From the NCBI RefSeq assembly GCF_010091945.1, contig NZ_WVIE01000001.1, forward strand, positions 124,001 to 188,000: a DNA stretch of 64,000 bases, given 5' to 3'. Every line of letters starts with the position of its first letter. The first letter of the stretch is position 1. The notes under the pieces were generated by a model that worked only from the letters and a program-made list of their open reading frames with translations, did no database searches and was not told the DNA's origin. The position numbers and the translations under genes were made by a program. The stretch comes from Myxacorys almedinensis A (GTDB lineage Bacteria > Cyanobacteriota > Cyanobacteriia > Leptolyngbyales > Leptolyngbyaceae). Shown here in pieces: positions 49,319 through 56,689 of the stretch.

Positions 49319-50206
49319 ATGAAACTTTGTCAGCTTCCGTCGCCGCTTCAACCTGGGGATCTGCTGCGGGTGATTGCTCCGAGCGGGGCACTGCGAGAAA
49401 TGGACGCCTTCCACCAGGGCGTTGATCTATGGCGACAGCGCGGCTACCGAGTGGAACTTACAGCCGGATATCGCGATCGCTGGGGCTATCTTGCCGGAAC
49501 CGATGATCACCGTCGCGCCGCTCTTGAAACCGCACTCAGCGATCCCGACTGTCGCGGAATTCTCTGTGCCAGAGGAGGCTGGGGCGGGGCAAGACTGCTC
49601 GAAAAATGGGCGTTTCCCCCTGCCAACCCAACATGGCTAATTGGCTTTTCGGATATCACCAGTTTGCTGTGGGCGTATGCTCAAGAAGGCGTTGCGGGGG
49701 TTCATGCGCCGTTGCTCACGACGATCGCAGCAGAACCCGACTGGTCAACACAGCGACTGTTTGATTTGGTTCAGGGGCGTCCTCTATGCCCCCTAAGCGG
49801 TATGGGTTGGGGCGGTGGGTGCGCTACTGGGCGGCTGCTTCCTGGCAATCTCACCGTCGCAACTCACCTCTTGCACACCCCTTGGCAACCCGATTTGTCG
49901 GATGTGATTCTGGCGATCGAAGATGTGACCGAGTTTCCTTACCGCATCGATCGGATGCTGACGCAATGGCGATCGTGCGGGGCATTGACCTCGATCCGAG
50001 GCATTGCGATCGGGCGATTTAGCCAGTGTGAGCCGCCTGCCAGTCTTCCCAGCTTTTCGGTAGACGAGGTGTTGCGCGATCGCTTGTCTGATTTAAATAT
50101 TCCGATCGTGTCAAAGTTGCCGTTTGGTCATGATGGCGAGAATGCAGCGCTGCCTGTGGGTGTAACGGTTAGACTAGATGGCGATCGCGGCATTCTGAGT
50201 TTTTAA
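49319..50206 (+). CDS. Peptidase S66 family LD-carboxypeptidase
   Basis: 295 residues from ATG at 49319. A longer frame begins at 49259 but that part is repeat sequence, so I use the later start. Family features: LRVIAPSGALREMDAFHQG, the RGGWGGARLLEKW segment, the nucleophile Ser in GFSDITSLLWA and GGNL-like LPGNLTVATHLL; also AIEDVTEFPYRIDRML and the late FGHDGENAALPVGV. S66 enzymes cut the L,D-bond of tetrapeptide stems in peptidoglycan recycling; some family members remove microcin-like peptides instead. Cytoplasmic, no signal peptide. Confidence 0.88.
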   Translation: MKLCQLPSPLQPGDLLRVIAPSGALREMDAFHQGVDLWRQRGYRVELTAGYRDRWGYLAGTDDHRRAALETALSDPDCRGILCARGGWGGARLLEKWAFPPANPTWLIGFSDITSLLWAYAQEGVAGVHAPLLTTIAAEPDWSTQRLFDLVQGRPLCPLSGMGWGGGCATGRLLPGNLTVATHLLHTPWQPDLSDVILAIEDVTEFPYRIDRMLTQWRSCGALTSIRGIAIGRFSQCEPPASLPSFSVDEVLRDRLSDLNIPIVSKLPFGHDGENAALPVGVTVRLDGDRGILSF

Positions 50207-50278
50207 ATCCTCGCGAAAATCGGTTCTGTCTGCCCATAAGCGAGATATGATTCCAAAGGAGTAGAACAAAACGTAGCA

Positions 50279-50704
50279 ATGGTAGAACGTCCCATCAAGA
50301 AATCAGAGCGGCAGGCTCAGAGCGCCCCAGAAGCCGCTCCTCAGACCGATGCTGCTCCTCAGACCGAACCCCCTTCCCCCAGTGGGGAGTCTAAGGGGTT
50401 GGAACCCAGGTCGTCTGCGCCTAAACCCGTGCGGCGGAGTCCGGAGGCTCGGTCTGCGGATGAGTCTGACCGCTCGGAACGAAGAAACGACCGATCGAGC
50501 AAGGGTAGACGGGGGGATAAGGAAGAACCACGGCAGACGATGAATCCTGCGTTGATGCGAGGTCCAAAACCAGTGCCGCCCAAACCCGAACCAGAGCCTC
50601 AGCCCGAAGAGGCGGTTGCTGACGACGGGCAGGAAGATGGTGCGATCGCGGAAGACAGCGCAGAATCGATCGAAGCAACCCAGGACGCCACGCCTGACGC
50701 CTAA
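50279..50704 (+). CDS. Disordered, charged hypothetical protein
   Basis: 141 residues, ATG start. After MVERPIKKSERQAQ the protein is almost free of hydrophobic residues: Pro/Glu/Ser-rich blocks, an Arg-rich centre (RSADESDRSERRNDRSS), and an acidic tail. Only a short stretch (QTMNPALMRGPKP, about 86-98) could fold or bind. No domain is recognised. The start and codon use look normal and it is preceded by AAGGAG, so I accept it as a gene with moderate confidence. It may have a role in binding nucleic acid or ribosomes, but that is a guess. Confidence 0.6.
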   Translation: MVERPIKKSERQAQSAPEAAPQTDAAPQTEPPSPSGESKGLEPRSSAPKPVRRSPEARSADESDRSERRNDRSSKGRRGDKEEPRQTMNPALMRGPKPVPPKPEPEPQPEEAVADDGQEDGAIAEDSAESIEATQDATPDA

Positions 50705-50790
50705 CGGGTAGAGGGGTGGATGGGTAAGAGGGTAGATGAAGATGTCACCCATTCACCCATTCACCCATTCACCCACTATTTCAGCTTCAG
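50703..50790 (-). repeat. Dispersed repeat, copy 3 (inverted), with 8-bp tandem units
   Basis: Read on the reverse strand: CTGAAATAGTGGGTGAATGG, further ATGGGTGA units, then CATCTTCATCTACCCTCTTACC. The order CTGAAAT, GATG/ATGGGT, ACATC, CCCTCT corresponds to copies 1 and 2. CACCCATT repeats 3.9 times at 50746-50776 on the forward strand. It starts right after the stop of the disordered-protein gene. Confidence 0.65.
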
Positions 50791-50881
50791 TATTAACTCA
50801 CTGGGCTACAGGGTTTGACCAATGGAGAGCTACTCTAAAGTTAAGGCAAAGGGTTGCTGGTGCGATCGCGTCGATCGAGTC

Positions 50882-51655
50882 CTAAGATTTACCCGCCATT
50901 CGAGTGGTTCTAAATGTAACATTTGAGCCTTCTTGCGTTTGTTCCAAGACCAGCAGTGGCGTTGGCTTGGCGGTTTGATCCCAGCGCATATTGGCGATGC
51001 GTCCTTGAATGGCAGGTTGCCACGTTTCATTTTCGTGAGACGGGCTGAGGAAGGTTTCAAAACAATCGATAATCTGATTGATCGTGACTGACGTTGGTTG
51101 GGTGGGCAGCTTGAGAATTTTGATCTGAATGCGAAACAAAACGCGAGTCGATTGCTCAGTGTCTCCCGCTTTGTAGATCACATCAAAGATCTCATCTACT
51201 TGCCGCCCAGTGCTGGCAATGCCAATATCGTTGCCGCCTGGGGTGCCCTGACCAGGACGCAGCGCGATCGTAATTTTATCTTTCACGCGAATTTTGATCT
51301 GATTGACGATCGCAAAGTGGAAGACCTCTTCCGACATCCGCATTCTCAGATAGTCAAGATTAAATTCTCGCGAGTGGATCAGGTCAGGATTGCGCTCCAT
51401 TTTGCTGATCGTTTCGACCGCATATTTGAGCTTTTTTTGCAGTTCTCGATTTTTGAAGGTTTCAAACTTGACTTGTTTCTTGAGTTTGCTGGCTTGCAGA
51501 TAAGAAACGAGTCCCAAGGTAAGCAACAGCACAAACAAGCCGCCGGATGCCATCATCCACACAGGCTGCCCCTCCGATTTGGGAACGTCGGCAGTAGCGG
51601 GCTTTGTTTTAACGGTTTTGGCAGGAGTTTGAGCTAAAAGTGCTTCAAAAATCAT
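50882..51655 (-). CDS. Hypothetical membrane protein with coiled coil
   Basis: 257 residues, ATG start. One membrane helix (MMASGGLFVLLLTLGLVSYLQ, about 34-53) is followed by a coiled coil (ASKLKKQVKFETFKNRELQK) and a folded domain from about 100 to 245 with VNQIKIRVKDKITIALRPGQ and VLFRIQIKILKLPTQPTSV, ending with a short tail. No family is recognised, but the composition is that of a normal anchored protein with the soluble part on one side. It is divergent from the HAD gene. Confidence 0.7.
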   Translation of the reverse strand: MIFEALLAQTPAKTVKTKPATADVPKSEGQPVWMMASGGLFVLLLTLGLVSYLQASKLKKQVKFETFKNRELQKKLKYAVETISKMERNPDLIHSREFNLDYLRMRMSEEVFHFAIVNQIKIRVKDKITIALRPGQGTPGGNDIGIASTGRQVDEIFDVIYKAGDTEQSTRVLFRIQIKILKLPTQPTSVTINQIIDCFETFLSPSHENETWQPAIQGRIANMRWDQTAKPTPLLVLEQTQEGSNVTFRTTRMAGKS

Positions 51656-51793
51656 GGGGTGAGACCTGGCGATCGCTAACTAAACTCATCACGCTTCTAA
51701 GAGTTCCCCGATTGCGACGAAACGAATAAAAGATCTCAAGGTTAGACAGAACAGTTGCGCTTTAAGCTAATGCAAGATTAGAAAGGGCTTCCC

Positions 51794-52555
51794 ATGACGC
51801 TGATTCCTCTCGCTGATGCGACAAATTTAACCTCTGTCCGGCTGGTAGCCACGGATCTAGATGGCACGTTAACGATCGCAGATAAGTTAACGCCCAAGCT
51901 GCTAAATGCCTTTGAGACGTTGAAGCAGGCTGACATTTCAGTGTTGATTGTGACCGGGCGCTCGGCGGGCTGGGTCAATGCGATCGCGGCATATTTTCCG
52001 GTGACGGGTGCGATCGCAGAAAACGGTGGTTTATTTTATAAAGGCGACTCTCAAAGTTTCATCACCCCCATTTCTGACTTAAAACACCATCGGCTGAAAC
52101 TATTAGAAACCTTTGAATTATTAAAAGCTCAATTTCCCAAGATTCAAGAAACGAGTGACAACCAATTTCGCCTCACCGATTGGACATTTGATATCGAAGG
52201 CATCAGCCCATCAGAACTAGACACGATGACTGAACTCTGCCAAACACAAGGCTGGAGCTTCACCTATAGCACCGTGCAATGTCACATCAAACCGATGGGA
52301 CAGAACAAAGCAGACGGACTATTGCAAGTTTTACATCGGCAGTTTCCAGAAGTTTCGCTAGAGCAAATCATCACCGTTGGCGATAGCCCAAATGATGAAA
52401 CCTTATTTAATAGTCAATATTTCCCGCGTTCTGTTGGAGTCGCGAATTTGTTGAAATATAGCGATCGCTTAACTCATAAACCGACCTACATCACAAATTT
52501 GTCCGAAGGAAACGGCTTTTGCGAACTCGTCCAGCATCTCACCCAATCTCCCTGA
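51794..52555 (+). CDS. HAD-family hydrolase (Cof/SPP-like)
   Basis: 253 residues. HAD motif I VRLVATDLDGTLT, motif II SVLIVTGRSAGW, motif III with Lys in MGQNKADGLLQVL, and motif IV VGDSPNDETLF are all present. An alpha/beta C2 cap lies between (GAIAENGGLFYKGD to about residue 170), typical of the IIB subfamily: Cof phosphatases, sucrose-phosphate and mannosyl-phosphate phosphatases. The substrate is likely a sugar phosphate or nucleotide. It is the last host-like gene before the AT-rich pair; the gap is 97 bp. Confidence 0.87.
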   Translation: MTLIPLADATNLTSVRLVATDLDGTLTIADKLTPKLLNAFETLKQADISVLIVTGRSAGWVNAIAAYFPVTGAIAENGGLFYKGDSQSFITPISDLKHHRLKLLETFELLKAQFPKIQETSDNQFRLTDWTFDIEGISPSELDTMTELCQTQGWSFTYSTVQCHIKPMGQNKADGLLQVLHRQFPEVSLEQIITVGDSPNDETLFNSQYFPRSVGVANLLKYSDRLTHKPTYITNLSEGNGFCELVQHLTQSP

Positions 52556-52652
52556 AGATGAGTTATCTCTCCTCCAGTTATTAGTGATGACAGTGCTGCA
52601 AGGTTACCTGTGAGAGGCAATAATATGGAACAGTGTTTCAATTTATATCAGT

Positions 52653-53726
52653 ATGACTAGCCAGCGTCAGGCTTTACTTCAATCCATTGCAACAATAATT
52701 GCTGATTATCGGCAGGGCGAAATTCCTGCTATAAATTCAAACCATGTAGACACATGGGTGACCCAGTTTCACAGGTTTGACTTCGATGAGAATGCTCAAA
52801 TAGTGATCCTTGAGCAGATGGAGCGTATTCTGAAAACTTATTATATTTCCCATAAGAAAGCTCAAGCTTTTATTTATAAAGCGTTGTCTTCTCAAAACTT
52901 ACTTGGTGCAAATCCTGCTGAAACAATACTCAATGTTCAATTCCTACAAATTCAAACAAGAGGTAGTAGCCAAAACGATCTTCTAAACCTCTGTGATTCA
53001 AGTCTTCAAAAAATCTACGGAATTGAAATTGAAGACTGTGGAAGAAACCCAGTTGCGTACATCTATTTTGATGATTGCTTATATTCTGGAAATAGAGTTC
53101 GACGTGACATCACTGCTTGGTTGTCCAGTGCTGTTTCCAGAACGACTTTGCATATAATATTTTTTGGGCATCACACTGAAGGATTCAATTATTCAAAAAG
53201 AACAATTGAGCAGAAAGCACAATCGCGAAATATTTCTGTGCATTTTTGGAAATGGCATGAATTTCATAATTCTCGCTGGAATCCATCGAGATTTGATTGC
53301 TTCTGGGCACGTGAAATTTCTGGCGATGAATTTGTAGATCAATATATTCAAGTAGTGAATGAGCGTCGTCAAAACCTGAATCGATCTCTACCGCCTTTGT
53401 TCCGTCCTAATAATATGCCAACTCAGGGCAGCATTTTTTCCTCACCTGTTTCCCGTCAGGTCATTGAGGACGCATTCCTAAAAGCTGGTGCATATATTGT
53501 TTCATTACCTAGAAGTCCAAATACCAGTATGCGACCGCTCGGATATGACTATTTAGAGACTTTAGGTTTTGGAGCAATTTTGATAACATATCGTAATATT
53601 GCAAATAACTGTCCGTTGGCATTATGGTGGGGTGATCCCGGTAAAGCCTATCCATTGAATGCTTGGTATCCGCTTTTCCCTCGGACAGTTAACATTACAC
53701 CTATTCCTGAAGGGGAGGAAGTCTGA
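52653..53726 (+). CDS. Phosphoribosyltransferase-like protein (PRTase-CE-type), first gene of accessory module
   Basis: 357 residues. Residues 136-146 read YIYFDDCLYSG, which fits the acidic PRPP-binding loop of type I phosphoribosyltransferases (two hydrophobic strands, DD, then a T/S-G turn), followed by NRVRRDITAW. The N-terminal 130 residues are helical. The stretch RTTLHIIFFGHHTEGF could be the next core strand. The C-terminal 100 residues end with LWWGDPGKAYPLNAWYPLFP. This combination resembles the PRTase-like enzymes reported in bacterial conflict systems (PRTase-CE). Catalysis is not proven. The DNA is visibly AT-rich and has no HIP1 site. Two bases separate its stop from the NADAR gene. 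Confidence 0.7.
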   Translation: MTSQRQALLQSIATIIADYRQGEIPAINSNHVDTWVTQFHRFDFDENAQIVILEQMERILKTYYISHKKAQAFIYKALSSQNLLGANPAETILNVQFLQIQTRGSSQNDLLNLCDSSLQKIYGIEIEDCGRNPVAYIYFDDCLYSGNRVRRDITAWLSSAVSRTTLHIIFFGHHTEGFNYSKRTIEQKAQSRNISVHFWKWHEFHNSRWNPSRFDCFWAREISGDEFVDQYIQVVNERRQNLNRSLPPLFRPNNMPTQGSIFSSPVSRQVIEDAFLKAGAYIVSLPRSPNTSMRPLGYDYLETLGFGAILITYRNIANNCPLALWWGDPGKAYPLNAWYPLFPRTVNITPIPEGEEV

Positions 53727-53728
53727 AA

Positions 53729-54706
53729 ATGGTAGCAGTGGTCAAGCTTCCTGAGTCAAGAACCTACAATAGGCAGGAATGTATTACCTTCCGCAAAACT
53801 GCTGAGAGATTTGGCGGTTTATCTAACATGGCGGGGGGGTATATCTTGAATATTAACGGTGTTAAGATTTTGACCTCTGAAGCGCTGTATCAAGCTTGCC
53901 GTTTTCCCCACATGCCTGAAGTCCAGCGTCTAATTATTGCTGAACGAAGTCCGATGACGGCAAAGATGAAAAGCAAGCCTTACCGCGATAATTCTCGTTC
54001 CGATTGGGATATAGTCCGAACAAAGATTATGCGCTGGTGTTTACAAGTAAAACTGATTCAGAATTGGGATAAATTTAGCAAGCTTTTACTTGAAACAGGC
54101 GATTTACCAATTGTTGAGGATTCCAGAAAAGATGATTTCTGGGGTGCTAAACCAGAAGATGAAGAGTTTCTTACTGGTGCTAATGTGCTTGGACGTTTAT
54201 TGATGCAAGTAAGAGAACAAATAGCAAGTGGAAAACTCACTTCTGAAACTATTGTACAACCTCTTCCAATTCAAGATTTTTTATTATATGGACAAGACAT
54301 TAGTCCAATTGTAGCAAGTGGTGAATATTATCCAGGCAGCTATATGCGATCGCTGGATCTTATTAAATCAGGCAGTCAGCCTAGTTCAGACGTAGATCTA
54401 CTTAGTATCTCTAAGCATGAGTTAGAACGCGATGAAGAGGGTAGATCAAACGAAAATTTAGAAAAAGAATTAGTTGAGATTGCTGAGTTTAAATTTGATA
54501 AGTATGACAGCTTACAATTCGTCCTTTTACCCATAGTAGAGAAACTACAGGAATCTGAACATACCGATAAAGAGTTAGCTAAACTTTTCACAACCAATCT
54601 GAAGCAGATGCGCGATTGGCTGAAGCGGGCTGTAGAGCTTGGTAAAGTCAGAAAACTTTCCAAACCAGTTCGGTACGTTGCAGAATCTCAATTACCTTTA
54701 ATTTAG
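53729..54706 (+). CDS. NADAR (YbiA-like) protein with C-terminal winged-helix-like region
   Basis: 325 residues, ATG preceded by GGGGAGGAAG. Residues 15-165 match the NADAR/DUF1768 fold: FGGLSNMAGGY (28-38), ILTSEALYQACRFP (47-60), AERSPMTAKM, SDWDIVRTKIMRWCL, LLLETGDLPIVEDS, DDFWGA (135-140) and TGANVLGRLLMQVR (149-162). YbiA-type NADARs hydrolyse N-glycosidic bonds, and some reverse ADP-ribosylation of guanine in DarT-type systems. After a linker (about 170-255), residues 258-318 look like a winged helix (YDSLQFVLLPIVEK, DKELAKLFTTNLKQM, LKRAVELGKVRKLSKPVRY), as at the end of some DprA proteins. Its stop is followed by an attC-like palindrome. Confidence 0.8.
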   Translation: MVAVVKLPESRTYNRQECITFRKTAERFGGLSNMAGGYILNINGVKILTSEALYQACRFPHMPEVQRLIIAERSPMTAKMKSKPYRDNSRSDWDIVRTKIMRWCLQVKLIQNWDKFSKLLLETGDLPIVEDSRKDDFWGAKPEDEEFLTGANVLGRLLMQVREQIASGKLTSETIVQPLPIQDFLLYGQDISPIVASGEYYPGSYMRSLDLIKSGSQPSSDVDLLSISKHELERDEEGRSNENLEKELVEIAEFKFDKYDSLQFVLLPIVEKLQESEHTDKELAKLFTTNLKQMRDWLKRAVELGKVRKLSKPVRYVAESQLPLI

Positions 54707-54730
54707 TTGATTATTTTATACAACCAGAGG

Positions 54731-54811
54731 GTTAACAATGTGCTGGAGCGGCAGGCACAGTTTTTGCGCTTCGTTTTAGCTATATCTGTCGCCGCTCATC
54801 TTCACCGTTAC
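54731..54811. repeat. Imperfect palindrome resembling an integron attC site
   Basis: It begins GTTAACAATGTGCTGGAGCGGC and ends GCCGCTCATCTTCACCGTTA, so the outer TAAC/GTTA and the inner GAGCGGC/GCCGCTC pair with a mispaired stretch between; an irregular centre of about 38 bp separates the arms. That layout, directly after a stop codon, is what an integron cassette end looks like. The R' box GTTACTT does not fit GTTRRRY, so it may be only a decayed or related repeat. Confidence 0.4.
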
Positions 54812-54864
54812 TTCCGCAGACTTCGCGCCCATACTAACGGGGTCATGTTACGGAGTAATCACTT

Positions 54865-55116
54865 ATGCCTAGAACACCCAGCGAATTTGCAGTGCATCTC
54901 ATGCTCGAAGGTGGTCATCGCGAAGAAGTCAGATTTGCCACTATTCAAGACTTTCAAAAATGGTATAGCGGAGAACTTGTTCCCAAAGCCACCTCCGACG
55001 ATTTCATCAGCGTACCGATCAAAAATATTCAAGGAGAATATATGGTCGTTCGTCCGGCACGGGTGGTAAGTATTCGAGTCGAGCCGATGTTTGCTGGCAG
55101 CGTCGATCGCTATTAA
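54865..55116 (+). CDS. Small conserved hypothetical protein
   Basis: 83 residues, ATG start. FAVHLMLEGGHREEVRFAT, FQKWYSGELVPK and FISVPIKNIQGEYMVVRPAR suggest a small beta-rich domain that ends in VSIRVEPMF; no family is recognised. The codon use returns to the host pattern here. It is preceded by the attC-like palindrome and followed by mltA. An overlapping frame (54707-55069) is a shadow. Confidence 0.65.
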   Translation: MPRTPSEFAVHLMLEGGHREEVRFATIQDFQKWYSGELVPKATSDDFISVPIKNIQGEYMVVRPARVVSIRVEPMFAGSVDRY

Positions 55117-55199
55117 GCGCCCCCACCGCGTAAAGAGGAACGCAGGAACTTAGAATAGTCTAATTCTGTCGAATTTCATTGTCTTACGTTGTGCGGTCT

Positions 55200-56441
55200 A
55201 TGAAACGGTTATCGATTACTAGCGCGGCTCGTGTTTTGGGGTTAGCCAGTTTGGCAGTCGCGCTTAGCCTCTTCGGCAACGGTGGAGAAACCCTTCGGCA
55301 CGCTCTCCTGCAACGCGCGATCGCAAAGCCGACTCCCGGCGCGGTTGAAAACTCTCCAATCCCCAAACCGCCTCAGCAAGGCTCTCCGCTTACCCTCCAG
55401 CCTGCGTCAAAGAATGCCAATTTTGGGTTAGATGATCAGGTGCTGCGCGATCGCAATGCCCTGATTCGCAGCATCGATCACAGCTTGCGCTATCTCCAAA
55501 CCCCAAAAGCTGCCGAAGCCTATCGTCGATATCCGGTCAAAGAGGTGAGCCGCGATCGCGTTGAGCGAAGTTTGCGCCGCTTCCGGCAACTCACCTTGCA
55601 ATCTCGCTCTGCCACAGAACTGCAAACATCGGTTCTCAAAGAATTTGCGCTGTATCAATCGGTCGGCAACGACAATCAAGGCACCGTCGGCTTCACGGGT
55701 TACTTCGAGCCGGTTCATGCTGCTAGCCGAGTCCGCACCGCAGAGTATCGCTATCCCCTCTTTCGCTTACCGCCTGGCTTTGACACCTGGAAAGGCAAGC
55801 TCACCCGCGAAGATCTAGAAGGAAAAGACGGCTTACAAACCTCTCGGTTGAAAGGATCAGAACTGGTGTGGATGCGCGATCGCTTGGAAGCCTTTTTGGT
55901 TCAAGTTCAAGGGTCAGCGCGGCTAACGTTCACCGATGGCAGCACCATGACGATCGGCGTTGCAGGGCTAACTGACCAACCCTACACCGGAATTGGACAC
56001 GAACTCGTTAAAGACGGCAAACTCCGCCTCGAAGACTTGCAGCTTCCGAACGTGATTCAATATTTTAGGCAGAATCCCGCCGATCTCAATGTCTATCTGC
56101 CTCGAAACCAGCGATTTGTCTTCTTCCGGGATACAGGCGGCGCACCGGCGATCGGGAGTTTAGGCGTTCCAGTGACCGCAGAACGCTCGATCGCCACCGA
56201 CAAAGCTCTGATGCCGCCCGGAGCCTTGGCTTTAATTCAAACTCAGCTACCCATCCTGACTGCCGCTCGTCAGCTAGAGCAGCGCCCTGTCAACCGCTAC
56301 GTCCTCGACCAAGATACCGGAGGCGCAATCAAAGGGGCAGGTCGGGTCGATGTTTTCATGGGCACTGGAGCGCAAGCCGGGGATAAAGCAGGGTTAGTCA
56401 ATGCGACGGGGCAACTTTACTATCTGTTGCTCAAATCATAA
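55200..56441 (+). CDS. mltA: Membrane-bound lytic murein transglycosylase A family
   Basis: 413 residues from ATG at 55200; TTG/GTG codons upstream would lengthen it by 4-7. A hydrophobic N-terminus (ARVLGLASLAVALSLFGN) is signal or anchor. The MltA barrel domain has VGFTGYFEPVHAASR, FLVQVQGSARLTFTDG and GIGHELVKDGKL, and the C-terminal 3D domain has three Asp residues in VLDQDTGGAIKGAGRVDVFMG. The enzyme cleaves glycan strands to 1,6-anhydro-MurNAc during cell-wall turnover. No lipobox is seen, unlike E. coli MltA. Confidence 0.9.
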   Translation: MKRLSITSAARVLGLASLAVALSLFGNGGETLRHALLQRAIAKPTPGAVENSPIPKPPQQGSPLTLQPASKNANFGLDDQVLRDRNALIRSIDHSLRYLQTPKAAEAYRRYPVKEVSRDRVERSLRRFRQLTLQSRSATELQTSVLKEFALYQSVGNDNQGTVGFTGYFEPVHAASRVRTAEYRYPLFRLPPGFDTWKGKLTREDLEGKDGLQTSRLKGSELVWMRDRLEAFLVQVQGSARLTFTDGSTMTIGVAGLTDQPYTGIGHELVKDGKLRLEDLQLPNVIQYFRQNPADLNVYLPRNQRFVFFRDTGGAPAIGSLGVPVTAERSIATDKALMPPGALALIQTQLPILTAARQLEQRPVNRYVLDQDTGGAIKGAGRVDVFMGTGAQAGDKAGLVNATGQLYYLLLKS

Positions 56442-56689
56442 GCCGGAACTGGGCTGAGGCTGGCAACCCGTCCCATACACCAACGTTCAACCTCAGAGGG
56501 CATGGCTTAGCAACGGCGTCTAACTGCCCCCAAGTGTGCATTCCGAACTACAGTAATGGTAGGTTGTACAGTGTCCTGGGGTTTGAGCATTTAGAGGTCA
56601 GCACGTCAGAGAAACTATCCTTCGCGATTCTTCTCTGCTTGCAAGGTGTTGAGCCACTCCTCTTGCCTCATCCCTTCGCGTTCCCGTCT

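Noticed and set aside
54707-55069. 120-codon forward frame after the NADAR gene
   Set aside because: It starts at a TTG directly at the stop codon, runs through the attC-like palindrome, and overlaps the better 83-residue gene at 54865 in another frame; its composition is not protein-like.
56534-56689. N-terminal extension of the antiporter frame
   Set aside because: The added 52 residues carry no membrane or signal features; the ATG at 56690 starts just before the first helix as in related antiporters.
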